A stretch of 64,000 nucleotides of DNA from Ustilago trichophora (lineage: Eukaryota > Basidiomycota > Ustilaginomycetes > Ustilaginales > Ustilaginaceae). The notes under the pieces were generated by a model. The model had not been told where the DNA came from, made no database searches, and saw only the letters and a program-made list of their open reading frames with translations. The DNA is taken from contig OOIN01000001.1 of assembly GCA_900323505.1 (NCBI GenBank), positions 310,001 through 374,000 of the forward strand, in the 5' to 3' direction. Shown piece after piece: positions 44,125-54,101 of this stretch; the first letter of the stretch is position 1; every line of letters begins with the position of its first letter. The translations under genes were made by a program, and so were the position numbers.

Positions 44125-45543
44125 TCATGCAGCTTCAGCAACGATGCGACGTGAAGACATCCTAGGCGAAGTTCGGCGACTAGAGGAGATTGAAGAAGGG
44201 CTACCTTCCTTGACAGCTCTCTCGACCGCCTCTTCACCAGTAACATCCTTGCCCGCCTCATCAGTATCACGCTTCAGCCGCTTGCTCACTTCGTCCAGCG
44301 ACTCCGAAACCGCTGCCTCAGCTTCATCGACGCGCACCTCTTGGCTGAGTGCACTTGCCTTGCGTTTGCTCGCAGCAGCGCGGGCTGCAGAAGGCGAAGG
44401 ATCGAGATCGGACGCCGTGGGCTTGGCGTCGTTTGGATCGGCTTCGTCCGTGTCGAGCATCGGCTCCATGGTGATGGCGCTGGCAGCGAGCGGGCTGCTC
44501 TGGAACGGAGCGGTGGAAGCGAGACCGTGGTGATTCTTGCTGCTCTCTGGTGGGCTTGTGCCACGCGATGGTGAGTTACGATTGTTGCGTCCCGTGTTGG
44601 CGCCCGAGCTGCTCGAATCGTCTTCCGCCGGAGCAGCAGACCCAGATCGAGTACCCGAGCGCCTTCCAGAAGAGGTCTGCGTTGTGATGGGCGCAGGTGA
44701 GCTTGCCCTCGAGGGAGGTCGTCGCGATCGACTTGCTGAAGGGACTGTAAGGTTGGCCTCTGCAGAGGTCTTGGCCGAGTTGCGGCCCCTCGAAGAGTCA
44801 CGGCTCATGGCTTGACTGTCTTGACCCGTTCTGGAGCTCGAGGAAGCAGCATGAACGACAGCGGCCGCATGAACAGCGCCAGCTACAGTGGCGTAGGGGC
44901 TGCTGCTCTTGCGCTTCTTGCCAAGCCCCTTGACGCCGAGATGCTCGAGCTCAGCTTTGGACGCTAGCTTTTTGGCAGCCTCGCGCTTGGCTGACTGGAT
45001 CGCCTTTTGCTGAGCTTCGCGTGCCTTGGCGAGCGCGGTTCCGGGAGCGCCAGGGTATCGATCATTGGTGAGTGAGTAGATCTCGGATCGCTTGCCCGAG
45101 TTGGGATCAAAGAGAGGGTGAGAGCCCTCTGCAGACCAGTGTGGCACGCTGGTGGTGATGAGCGGTACGAGCGTAGCGGCGCTCTTTTGAGAGGTCTGCA
45201 AAGTAGAAGCTGCCTCCAGGGAGGCGTTGGCGAGCGAGGGTGCGCGGAATGCTTGGAATTTGCGGCCCCGCTTGGCACTAGCAGCGTAAACGGAGCCGTT
45301 GGAGGACTTGGCGTAGGAAGAGGACGGAGGTGGGGAGCCTCCAGCAGAAGAGGACGAGGAGGAACCAGAAGCGGAAGCAGAAGCTGCGGCGGCTTGGAGA
45401 GCTTGAAGCGCCATGATCTGGTTTTGCCTAGCGGCGAGCGCGACTCGGCTGAGTGGAGCGGGCATGGGCTGCGGAGAGCGGATAGAGGGCGGTAGCTGGC
45501 TGAGTGAGCCATAGCCCCGTGAAGGGACGGGCACGGCGGTCAT
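44125..45543 (-). CDS. Ser/Ala-rich, likely disordered protein of unknown function
   Basis: An intronless 472-residue frame beginning MTAVPVPSRGYGSLSQLPPS. I do not recognise the family. Apart from homopolymer-like Ser/Ala runs (50-80) and an Arg/Ser/Pro-rich middle (about 245-330), there is one more constrained stretch around residues 110-205: SLEAASTLQTSQKSAATLVPLI, HPLFDPNSGKRSEIYSLTNDRYPGAPGTALAKAREAQQKAIQSAKREAAKKLASKAELEHLG split by a basic helix, then KGLGKKRKSS, which could be a nuclear localisation signal. The C-terminus is again acidic then Arg/Ser-rich. Intact long frame, proper ATG and codon usage like the neighbours support a real gene. It could be a nuclear or chromatin-linked protein; that is inference. 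Confidence 0.75.
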   Translation of the reverse strand: MTAVPVPSRGYGSLSQLPPSIRSPQPMPAPLSRVALAARQNQIMALQALQAAAASASASGSSSSSSAGGSPPPSSSYAKSSNGSVYAASAKRGRKFQAFRAPSLANASLEAASTLQTSQKSAATLVPLITTSVPHWSAEGSHPLFDPNSGKRSEIYSLTNDRYPGAPGTALAKAREAQQKAIQSAKREAAKKLASKAELEHLGVKGLGKKRKSSSPYATVAGAVHAAAVVHAASSSSRTGQDSQAMSRDSSRGRNSAKTSAEANLTVPSASRSRRPPSRASSPAPITTQTSSGRRSGTRSGSAAPAEDDSSSSGANTGRNNRNSPSRGTSPPESSKNHHGLASTAPFQSSPLAASAITMEPMLDTDEADPNDAKPTASDLDPSPSAARAAASKRKASALSQEVRVDEAEAAVSESLDEVSKRLKRDTDEAGKDVTGEEAVERAVKEGSPSSISSSRRTSPRMSSRRIVAEAA

Positions 45544-47615
45544 GTCAGTCTAGTTGAACACGTTTGATGTGACAGCCTGTATCGTAGAGGTCAAAAATGG
45601 GGTTGAGCTGGGGAAACCGGAGCGAGAGAGTTGATCTGTCTTAACGATGCTGAGAAGAGATGGCGAGAGAGCTGCGAACAGGCAATGTTGTGGGATGACG
45701 AGAACTCTAGTGGCGGTGGAGATGGAGATGGTAGCAAAAAAAGGTGTGGTGGTGGGAGGGCAGGGGGATGGCCGGACTTCGGGACGAGTCGACACGCAAG
45801 CTTTTGGCGGGAGCTGAGGTCTGATGAGGATTTGATAGCGGCGAAGAGAAGAGCGAGCGAGGCACGCATGCACAGCGGACGAGGCGGACTGACTCTGTGT
45901 GTCCGGTGAGTGTGACACTTGGACATGCGATTTTTTAGCTTGAGCTGAAGCTGAAGAGCTGGTGCAGGGGTTTGAGTGTGTTGGACCGGCTATCGTTTCT
46001 CACTTGCTCTCAAAGGAGAACGCGGAAAGCGCTAGCCAACCGCCAACTCTCTCTTTTTGGTTTTGGTCTTGGTCGTGCTCGGCTGCAACTCACAATGCAG
46101 CTAAATTGATGATGCGCAGTCAGGTTGCTTTGCCTCGAGGCCGCGACATTGCGATCCTTTGTTGTGGAATTTTGACTGCTCCACCTTTTGGCAAAGAGAG
46201 AGAGGGAGAGAGAGGGTCCAAACCCATCTCGCTGAGATTTTAGATTTCAAAAAGTCACTTGGTTGGCTGCACCAATGAAAAATCATATTCCCGCCGATGC
46301 ATGAGCATGGTTCGTCTTCTTGTCCACCTCCTTGTCATGAGCTGACTCCATTCAAACACGCCGGATGAGGGGGCGGTAGCAAGCTCATGCGCGACTGACC
46401 AGGCGGGCGGGCGTTGTGGGCCAATGGGCTTGAACACTCGAGACTCTAAAAAAAAATCACATCTACGAAATGGCCGGAGTTTCAACAGGTGGGTTCACCA
46501 CGACCTTGCGCCCAGCTCCACCACTTCGAGTCAGTTCTACTCGATCAACTTCATCCTCTTCGAATCCTGCAACCTCAAGTGAGCACCCCGTCCAAAGTCT
46601 TGACCCTCTCGATGGATGCTGCTATGAGGTCGAAGTCGTATAATATCGGTGGGCAAGTGCGGCAAAAGCAGGTAATTGGCCTCAACATGAGGTGGGACAA
46701 GCGAGGAGGATCTGAGAAGCGAGATTTTGGGCTGAACAAGAGTTTTTTTTTGCCTTCGAGATATAAGCAAAAGCAAGGAGGCAGCGCTTCCTTAACTTCA
46801 TCGAGAACAGCAACACTTGGACCGGTGGACAATAGAGTCATCCTTCTTTTGTCTTGTGCGACGTTGTTTCCCGTCAGTCCCGATCGTGTCGGGACGCTTG
46901 ACGGGATCGACACCCCACTTTCTGTACCATTCCTCTTTCATGTGAGGTACCTCAATCACAGTTCCACGTGAGGAAGATGTCACAATGTGCTCGAAAGATG
47001 ACGTTGCAGTCACAAAGCAGGTGTGGTCCTTCCTCAACAAGCATCATGGCAGGTCAAGTCGTCAGCAAGTGCCCGTGATTGTATGGAGGCACATTGCCGG
47101 TAGTGCAGTCTTCGCGCTCGACCCGCGTCACGGACCCTTGAATTCTCTCAAAGAGAGTTGGTCCCTGCAGCCGGTCTTCAAAATTTCATTTTCAAGTGTC
47201 ACACACACGCACTCTCTCTCGTGCGAAATGGTGATTGTGCTCGAGCCAAAAGTGGAGCAATGACCCGTTTTGGAAGGCTTGGCAGGCTCACAGCCTCAGT
47301 ATCAGCCTCAGCCTCGTGGTTGATTGACTCATCCGCACAACTCCTACTCTGCTCGCTTTCATGCTCAGACACAACCACCTGCATTTCTGCATCATCTCTC
47401 TCATAGCATACATCGACTCAGGATAGAGACAGGAGCAATACATCACTCCAACATACCAGGCCGCGCTTCTCTCGAGTCTAACACAGCGAAGGAAAGCCAC
47501 GCCATAAACCCATCCACGTCACTCGATCATCCCCGCATCCGTCCAGCACCTTCTTCAAGACAGGATCCACGACAAAGCCAAAACTAGTATTCGCATAGAC
47601 CGAGCATACTCGGCC
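45544..47615. other. Intergenic: divergent promoters, Ser-rich gene / USP gene
   Basis: 2.07 kb. It contains a GA-rich run (46195-46217) and several marginal frames between 46470 and 47040 (see findings). No recognised family. The last 400 bases are a C/T-rich leader of the USP gene. Confidence 0.45.
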
Positions 47616-48581
47616 ATGATTTCGAGGCCAACAACGCCTATTTTAAATCAGTCGGGCTCCAGCAGCCTGGCTACCCCACGAAGCAGCACGGAACAGTCTC
47701 GCCCACGTCAGGGCATCACCATCGAAGAGCCCGAACGTCCGCGAGCCACAGCCAGCCATACTTCTCTCCACTCTGGCACTGGATCCTCATCTCCTTCCCG
47801 CTCGGGCATCGTCGGCGATGGAACATACGGTGGCCGCCGAGGCGGTCCTTCTATGAGCAAGAGCCGAACCAGCAGCTCAGGAGGCCTGAGCGATGTCAAG
47901 GCCGGCTACGAGCGAAGAGTAGGCTTCGACACTATGCCCGACGCCGATGAGACCAACTCTGGTGCTTTCAGCTTCACACTTCAAGTCAAGTCTCGAGGCT
48001 TCCTGCGAACCAAGAATACACGTACCTTCATGGTTGCCGTGGACGACAATCCCTATTCGGAACGCGCGCTGGAATGGCTCATGGAGAATCTGGTCGAAGA
48101 TGGCGATGAAGTAGTAGCTGTTCGCATCCTGGACGAAGAAGCAGACAACATCGACCAAGACGATGCCAGGGAGGAAGCACGCGAGCTCATGGCATCCATC
48201 GTTGAACTTAACGAAGAAGCCGAGGACCGCAAGATCTCGATCGTCGTCGAATTTGTTGCCGGCAAAGTCGTATCCACTATCCTCGATATCATCCACGTCT
48301 ATCGTCCAGACAGTCTGACTGTAGGCACGCGCGGCAAGTCAGCCAACAAGTTTCAAAAGATGCTCGGCCAACATATCATGGGCCACGTTAGCCGGGATAT
48401 CCTCACTTCGTCCCCCGTGCCAGTCGTGGTGGTTAGGCCGGAAGCCAAGGTGCAGAAGCACCTCAAGAAGCGTCTCAACGATCCCAAGCGCAGAGGCTAC
48501 CACAATCTCGTCAAAGGCGTCGAGGGTTTGCCCATGAGCATCACAAAGAACAAGCGTCGTTCGTTGCAAGTTCCGTCTTGA
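47616..48581 (+). CDS. Universal stress protein (USP) domain protein
   Basis: An intronless 321-residue protein. The first 125 residues are Ser/Arg/Gly-rich and probably disordered. From about residue 130 a UspA fold follows: FMVAVDDNPYSERALEWLMENLVEDGDEVVAVRI (strand 1 and helix), a long Glu-rich helix, VVEFVAGKVVSTILDIIHVYRPDSLTVGTRG, and GHVSRDILTSSPVPVVVVRP. The GTRGKS...GHVS pattern resembles the nucleotide-binding loop of ATP-binding USPs, though spacing is not exact. A basic tail (KKRLNDPKRRGYHN) ends the protein. Fungal members of this type are linked to stress responses but have no fixed biochemical role. ATG 47616 (GGCCATGA) is the first in frame and follows a C/T-rich leader. Confidence 0.92.
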   Translation: MISRPTTPILNQSGSSSLATPRSSTEQSRPRQGITIEEPERPRATASHTSLHSGTGSSSPSRSGIVGDGTYGGRRGGPSMSKSRTSSSGGLSDVKAGYERRVGFDTMPDADETNSGAFSFTLQVKSRGFLRTKNTRTFMVAVDDNPYSERALEWLMENLVEDGDEVVAVRILDEEADNIDQDDAREEARELMASIVELNEEAEDRKISIVVEFVAGKVVSTILDIIHVYRPDSLTVGTRGKSANKFQKMLGQHIMGHVSRDILTSSPVPVVVVRPEAKVQKHLKKRLNDPKRRGYHNLVKGVEGLPMSITKNKRRSLQVPS

Positions 48582-49388
48582 TAGAGGGTCTAAAGCCTGT
48601 ATCACTTCTCTTAGCTTCGTTCGGTCTTACGGTCATCTGCTCTTTTCTAGTTGTATTTGTATTGCACCTCAATCCTACACTTCCCATGCCATCCCACACC
48701 ATCTATCACACCGCAGGATCTCGGCTTCTCCTACAAGGTAGCGCAGGATGTGCGCAGTGGTCCCTTTCATCCAGGGCGTTTGCCCACAATAAGAGACTTC
48801 GTCGCGATCAACAAATATACTAGAATCGGCGCTGACATTCACTATCAAGACGGAATAGAGTGTCCGGATAGCAAAGGGTTCGAGAGTGTGAGAATTCAGG
48901 CAGTCCGTGTGGGGATCTCGGAAAAGCGCAGCAGCAGCGATCCTTTATCGGGAGTCACGCGTTGATTGGTTCGCTCAGAAGTTCGGCTTCCTCTCTTCGG
49001 CCTTGTCCGGACGCGGTTAGCCGAGTTGGAACAAGACACCCAAGAGCAAAAGCAACACAGAAATCCTCGTTAGAGCTTGCCTCTGATCTTGAGCAAACAG
49101 AACTTTGCCCCCATGACCCATCAGAGGAAGATGGTTGTCGCTGTGAAGAAGGGGCTCTGGTGATGTCGTGGTGATGAAACTTTGCTCATGCACTGGTCAG
49201 AAGAGCAAAGGAGAAAAGTGCAAAACCTTATCAGGGGATATTCCAATCCCAAAGAGAGCCGCGTGTAGGTAAGTGCGGGGTGTGTAAGTCGAGTCTTCTA
49301 GCGAGTCACTTGTGTGCATACTTATGTCGTGTGCGCTCGCATACTGCTTCTTCCTTCCTCCATCATCGCCGCAGATCACCACGCAATC
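48582..49388. other. Intergenic: USP 3' region / GFA-PuuE promoter
   Basis: 807 bases between two plus-strand genes. Only short frames; no RNA gene or repeat of note was seen. Confidence 0.5.
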
Positions 49389-50966
49389 ATGACGACCCTT
49401 CGCGGACACTGCAACTGTGGAGCGCTCGAGTATTCGCTCGATGCGACTCCTGCCAACCTCCGTCTCTCGGCCTACTGCCACTGCACTCGATGTCAACGCA
49501 TCAACGGCGCGCCTTACATCTGGACCACACACTGGAAGAAGGAAGCCGTCACCTGGTCCTCGCCTTCTACCGCCGCGTCTGGCAAGCCCGCTGTCGATGC
49601 GCAAGTTCAGCAGATGATGGGAGCCAATGTGTCCACCGCGCAGCTGTACGAGTCTGTACCCGGCCGCAAGTTCAAATTGCGCTGCTCCGAGTGCGGCAAC
49701 CCGATGGGATCGTGGAATGACGCCAAACAACAATGGTCCATCTGGCCCAGTACGCTTGCTCGACCTGATGGTGACAAGTCTGGTCTGCCCGGTACCGAGC
49801 ACTTCCCAGCTACGGCGCATATGTTTTACGGCTCGTGGAAGATGGCCACCGTCACCGACGATCTGCCCAAATTTGAAGGCTACCCAAACGAGTCTCAGCA
49901 AGTCGACAGGAACGCCGAACCGCTCCCCGCCAACTTTAGCATCAATGACTTTAACCCGCACGACCCACGTGAGATGATCGGCTACGGACCCAACCCTCCC
50001 CACCCCAAGTGGCCCAACAACGCCCGTATTGCCGTCTCCTTCGTCCTCAACTATGAGGAAGGCGGAGAGAACCTCACTCTCAACGGTGACCAATACGCAG
50101 AGCAGTACCTTACCGAATACGGCGCCGCTAATGGCTCCAAACCCCCCGCCAACATTCGTAATCTCAGCGTCGAGTCCGCCTACGAGTTTGGCTCTCACCG
50201 CGGATTCTGGCGCATTCTCGATCTTTTCCGTCGCAATGGTTTGAAATTCACCAGCTGGTCCGTCGGCCGAGCAGTCGAGCAGAATCCAGCCGTGGTCAAA
50301 GCGATGGAGGAAGCTGGCTGCGAAGTCGCCTCGCACTCGTACCGCTGGTTTGACCATTCTCTCATGTCTCAGGAGGAGGAAAGGGCACAGATTCAGGCTG
50401 CAATTCGTGCCATCAAGAACGCTTCTTCCAAGTCTCGCGAGCCGAGGGGATGGTACACAGGCCGACAGTCCATCAACACGCGCCGCCTCGTCTACCAAAC
50501 CTACAAAGAACTTGGCCTCGAAAAGGAGCTTTACGATTCAGACGCATACGACGAAGACCTCCCTTACTGGGTCCCCGCTCCCGATGGCACCCCCAACGAG
50601 CATCTCCTCGTCATCCCCTACACGCTGGATAACAACGATATGCGATTCGCCATCACTCCCGGCTTCTTCAACTCGGAATCGTTCTCGGCATACCTCATCG
50701 ATGCATTTGAGACGCTGGTCAGCGAGACTTTCCTGCCAGAGAGCAATCCCAACTCGGTGCCAAAGATGATGAGTATCGGGTTGCACTGTAGGGTGGTGGG
50801 TAGGCCAGGCAGATTCCAAGGGCTGCAAAAGTTTGTCGATCATGTGCAGAGGAGGAACAAGGAGTTGCTCAAACAAGGGGGTGGAGAGGGCGGTGTATGG
50901 GTCGCGACCAGGGAAGAGATTGCAAACCACTGGCGTGCTACTCATCCCCCTCCTAAGAGTGCATAG
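49389..50966 (+). CDS. GFA/CENP-V zinc domain fused to PuuE-type allantoinase/polysaccharide deacetylase
   Basis: An intronless 525-residue protein with two domains. Residues 1 to about 155 are a GFA (glutathione-dependent formaldehyde-activating/CENP-V) zinc fold: GHCNCGALEY (Cys8, Cys10), YCHCTRCQ (Cys30, Cys32, Cys35) and LRCSECGNPMG (Cys99, Cys102). Residues 185-520 are a NodB-like barrel of the PuuE group: GYGPNPPHPKWPNNARIAV, VLNYEEGGENLTLNGD, SAYEFGSHRGFWRILDLF, CEVASHSYRW, and RGWYTGRQSINTRRLVY. PuuE enzymes act as metal-independent allantoinases in purine breakdown; related fungal proteins are annotated as deacetylases. The GFA domain may bind a thiol adduct; its combination with PuuE suggests a coupled or regulatory role, which is inference. 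The start at 49389 is chosen because the zinc domain begins there. Confidence 0.92.
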   Translation: MTTLRGHCNCGALEYSLDATPANLRLSAYCHCTRCQRINGAPYIWTTHWKKEAVTWSSPSTAASGKPAVDAQVQQMMGANVSTAQLYESVPGRKFKLRCSECGNPMGSWNDAKQQWSIWPSTLARPDGDKSGLPGTEHFPATAHMFYGSWKMATVTDDLPKFEGYPNESQQVDRNAEPLPANFSINDFNPHDPREMIGYGPNPPHPKWPNNARIAVSFVLNYEEGGENLTLNGDQYAEQYLTEYGAANGSKPPANIRNLSVESAYEFGSHRGFWRILDLFRRNGLKFTSWSVGRAVEQNPAVVKAMEEAGCEVASHSYRWFDHSLMSQEEERAQIQAAIRAIKNASSKSREPRGWYTGRQSINTRRLVYQTYKELGLEKELYDSDAYDEDLPYWVPAPDGTPNEHLLVIPYTLDNNDMRFAITPGFFNSESFSAYLIDAFETLVSETFLPESNPNSVPKMMSIGLHCRVVGRPGRFQGLQKFVDHVQRRNKELLKQGGGEGGVWVATREEIANHWRATHPPPKSA

Positions 50967-51115
50967 AGGGTCGGTTTCCCAGCTCTTGATATCTCAGCTT
51001 TCTCCCATTTTCATGGGGCACACGATACAGCCAATGCAAAGATTTGACACGATGAACGATGTGATTTGTGAATGATGCTGGATTTGATTTGAAGTGATTG
51101 AGAGTGTGTGGAGAG
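50967..51115. other. Intergenic between convergent genes
   Basis: 149 bases between stop codons; presumably both 3' ends. Nothing else was seen. Confidence 0.4.
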
Positions 51116-53104
51116 CTAAGACCTCTCGAAGAGGTATCGGACCCGATCAGCGGCGAGATAAAACATCTGAGGCGGCCTCTTTGGCGCACTGCCCTCCATT
51201 CCCATGGTGCCGCCCTTCAGCCTCTCGACTTGATCACCGACCTCGGCGGCCAGCCTGCCATCTTGCATCTCCTTTGCCAAGATTGTGAAGCCCAAAGGCC
51301 CACATTCGCAGTCAGGGCATAGCAAATATTTCACCGTCAACTCCTCACCTGGGGTCAAGCCGAGACTGAGATGCGAGAGCAGTGTTCCGACGTCCTCGTC
51401 GGATTCGTCGGAACCGCTGCCACCCCGCTTGCGATCACGTTTCTCCTTCTTGCGTCGTTCCTTCTCCTCGCGCTGGCGTCCTTTCTCTTCCTTCTTTTGC
51501 TTTTCTTTCGCCTCCTTTTCTTGAGCCTTGGTGCGCTGCGAGCTCAGCTCGGCGCTGTTGCTCAATGAAGCGGACGCTTCGATCTTGGGCAAAGTAGGAT
51601 CATCAGGCACGGTCCACTTCATGTCCCTGGAAAAGCCTATATTGTCAAACTGCAATGGCCCGGCCACCATCCAGAAGCCTTTGACCGTCGTCAACAGTCT
51701 GTGCGAGCCTCCAGGACTTGCGGCGGCATGGATGGGGAATGCAGGACCCTGCGGTGGGCTTGGCGAGTTTGGCAGTTCCAGCGCGGGGTTGGAGAGCGGT
51801 CCACTCTCCTTCCTCGTCCACTCGCCCGCACCTTTAGCGAGGATGCAGCAGCGACAATTTTCCATGGGACAGTAGAGCTTGGCGAGGTTGGATCCTGTCT
51901 CGCGGTCGACGAGACGCGCTTCGAGGGCCATACCGGCGTCTTCAGCGGGTGTCTTGGCGGCAACAGCTTGACCGAGGATGGAAGTGTAGGTTTGACCTGG
52001 GCTTTTGCCCGGCTGAGACTGGGCGGCGAGGGCGGCCATGATAGATGCTTGTGATGGCATACCGGGAGGGGATGTCGACTTGGGAGAGGAAGGAGCCACG
52101 GCTTTGCAGTCGGTCGCGATAGGCGTCTTGCTTTCTTGCGCTACCGGTGTCGACACTGTCGACGGTGAAGGCTCGTGCTTGGTTGCAGGAGCGGCACTGG
52201 AGCTCATTTTGAGGCCAGCTGGAGAGTCATCGCTTGCCGATGAGGTTGCCGAGGTGGTCCTTGTCAGCGCCGAACCGATGCGACTGCCGGGGCCACTGCT
52301 GGGAGAGGGATAGACGCTGCGCCTCATCTCGAGCCACTGTCCACTGCCGTATTGAATGTGGCTGACACACTGAACGCGGAAGCCTACCTTCCTGTACAGT
52401 CCAGTGAGCTCTTCGTGTGCGAGCAATGCCAGCGTCTCGTAGCCGCGCTTGCCCTTTTCGCCCTCGGGGCCTTTGCCTTCTTCGGCCTTACGAATGCGGG
52501 CGATATAGTTTTCGAGCATCCTGGTCGCCAGACCCTTGCGCTGCATCTCGGGCGCAACGCAGACCGAGTGAATGCAGACAATCCTGGCGTCTTCCGAGGT
52601 GTCGTGGGTCGACATGGAACGCAAAGTCAAGGCAGGTGCAGCTGTAGCTGTGATGAAGCCGACGATTCTCCTCCTCGGCTGGCCCGAGACAGACAGTGGG
52701 CCAGCGACCTTGGGGGGCGGCATAGGCACGAATGCGCCCAAGAACAGATGCGGAGCCGCGGTTTGACGAGACAAGAGCCTTTCGTAGCTCGCGGCGTCCT
52801 CTGGGGGATATCCCTCGACTTCGAGTGCATGTGCGGCGCGTACCTCTTCGGGACGAACATAGTCGAAGATGAGGTTGCGAGGCAGCGCCGAGTTGGCATA
52901 GGCGGCAGCTGTAGAGCTCTTGTGAAGCGAGGAAGATCGCTGGTGCGAGCTAGGGGGTGGAGAGCGCTGCGAAGACTGGCTCATGTTGGATGCTGTAGAA
53001 GAAGAAGAAGAGTTGGAACGGGTGTTGGTTCGAGCGAGGGTATTGGTGATGGTCTGATAAAGAGTGGTCGAGTTGTGAGCCATGGAGCTCGGTGGCGGAT
53101 GCAT
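51116..53104 (-). CDS. AANAT-like N-acetyltransferase fused to an Mss4/Dss4 domain
   Basis: An intronless 662-residue protein. After a Ser-rich N-terminus (1-70), residues 75-265 form a GNAT domain of the arylalkylamine N-acetyltransferase type: DYVRPEEVRAAHALEVEGYPPEDAASYERL, IVCIHSVCVAPEMQRKGLATRMLENY with the acetyl-CoA loop QRKGLA (188-193), and EELTGLYRKVGFRVQC. A disordered linker (266-395) leads to an Mss4-type zinc domain: LYCPMENCRCCILAKG (412-425), FWMVAGPLQFDNIGFSRDMKW (477-497) and YLLCPDCECGPLGF (593-606), ending in FYLAADRVRY. Mss4/Dss4 proteins bind nucleotide-free Rab GTPases in exocytosis. A highly charged coiled stretch (525-570) is inserted in the Mss4 part. The frame opens upstream at a TTG; ATG 53104 is the likely start, with 53083 and 52984 as alternatives. 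Confidence 0.9.
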   Translation of the reverse strand: MHPPPSSMAHNSTTLYQTITNTLARTNTRSNSSSSSTASNMSQSSQRSPPPSSHQRSSSLHKSSTAAAYANSALPRNLIFDYVRPEEVRAAHALEVEGYPPEDAASYERLLSRQTAAPHLFLGAFVPMPPPKVAGPLSVSGQPRRRIVGFITATAAPALTLRSMSTHDTSEDARIVCIHSVCVAPEMQRKGLATRMLENYIARIRKAEEGKGPEGEKGKRGYETLALLAHEELTGLYRKVGFRVQCVSHIQYGSGQWLEMRRSVYPSPSSGPGSRIGSALTRTTSATSSASDDSPAGLKMSSSAAPATKHEPSPSTVSTPVAQESKTPIATDCKAVAPSSPKSTSPPGMPSQASIMAALAAQSQPGKSPGQTYTSILGQAVAAKTPAEDAGMALEARLVDRETGSNLAKLYCPMENCRCCILAKGAGEWTRKESGPLSNPALELPNSPSPPQGPAFPIHAAASPGGSHRLLTTVKGFWMVAGPLQFDNIGFSRDMKWTVPDDPTLPKIEASASLSNSAELSSQRTKAQEKEAKEKQKKEEKGRQREEKERRKKEKRDRKRGGSGSDESDEDVGTLLSHLSLGLTPGEELTVKYLLCPDCECGPLGFTILAKEMQDGRLAAEVGDQVERLKGGTMGMEGSAPKRPPQMFYLAADRVRYLFERS

Positions 53105-53614
53105 TTTGGGCGGACCGTGCGACAGTTTCAGTAGATGCAGGTTGGGTACGTTTTTTTTTTTTTTTCCTTTTTGTTTTTGGAATGAGATTGGTGCGTCGTG
53201 TGCAGAGATGCTGAGAGAATGCAATCGTAGAAGAAAGAGGATTATTGATGTCGAGTGACTGCAATGTCAGGAATGCAGATGAAGGTATGAGTTGGTGAGA
53301 CGTCTGTGATAGGGCGGAGGAGAAGCCAGAATGAATGCTATGGCTTGGAGAAATCGACCGAGGCTGATGGACGTGATTTTGAAGGAGAGAGAGCCGACCA
53401 AGCTCTACTATCGTGAATTGGCGTTAAGGTATGGCGACTTGAAGTACATGCTCGAAATTAAAAGGCAACCAATGAAGCTGAGTGACGGTGGTGGTGAAAG
53501 AGGTGAAAGAATCTACCTTGAGGTCGAAGGAAGGAGGAGCAACGGTGACGAAGCCGCAGACTGGCATTTTTTGAGCACAGCACGGCACGGCAGAATCAAG
53601 CAGAGACAAGACCG

Positions 53615-53634
53615 CGAGAGAGAGAGAGAGAGAG
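53615..53634 (+). repeat. (GA)n microsatellite
   Basis: About ten GA units in the divergent promoter region. Confidence 0.85.
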
Positions 53635-53831
53635 CGATTGTGATTGTGAATGTTCGGCAATCTGCAGGCACCGACAGCAGCAACAGCCAGGGTGTGTTTG
53701 ATGCTCATTATTCATGAACGAGGCTAATCGCCAACCTTGAGCCAAAATGTAGCGCGGATTCAGGGCCCAAAGCCTAGAAAAGAAGAGCCAAATCTCGGGG
53801 TCCTGAACGTGGGCAGTCGAAATCATGTGCC

Positions 53832-53887
53832 TTTTTTTGTTATAGTTTTTTTTTTTGTTTTTTTTTTTTTTTGTTTTTTGTTTTTTG
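53832..53887 (+). repeat. T-rich tract with spaced G
   Basis: Poly-T interrupted by single G, of the same type as at 7880-7936 and 3660-3691. Confidence 0.85.
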
Positions 53888-54101
53888 GCAACTTGAAACA
53901 CAGTCACAGAGTGTGTGGGGACAAGGCAGCAGCAGAGTACGAGTTTCAAAAGCGAGATGACCTCGCGCGGCAACAAGCCCAAATTTTTGCCCCTTATCCC
54001 AACCGCCGATAACGAGCTCTCTCCCTAAATGGCAATATCGCGGCTGCAAACCTTCCACACTCACGCCTCCACCTTGGCCTTCGGCTGATCCTTCATAACG
54101 A

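Noticed and set aside
49197..50498. 433-codon minus-strand frame over the GFA-PuuE gene
   Set aside because: Overlaps the well-supported sense gene and has no domain features.
25704..50966. Possible purine-degradation cluster of the allantoate-type MFS carrier and the PuuE-type enzyme
   Set aside because: The two genes are 22 kb apart with unrelated genes between, so physical clustering is not supported.
53331..53717. 128-codon plus-strand frame
   Set aside because: Runs through the (GA)n microsatellite, has no recognisable domain and lies in a promoter region.
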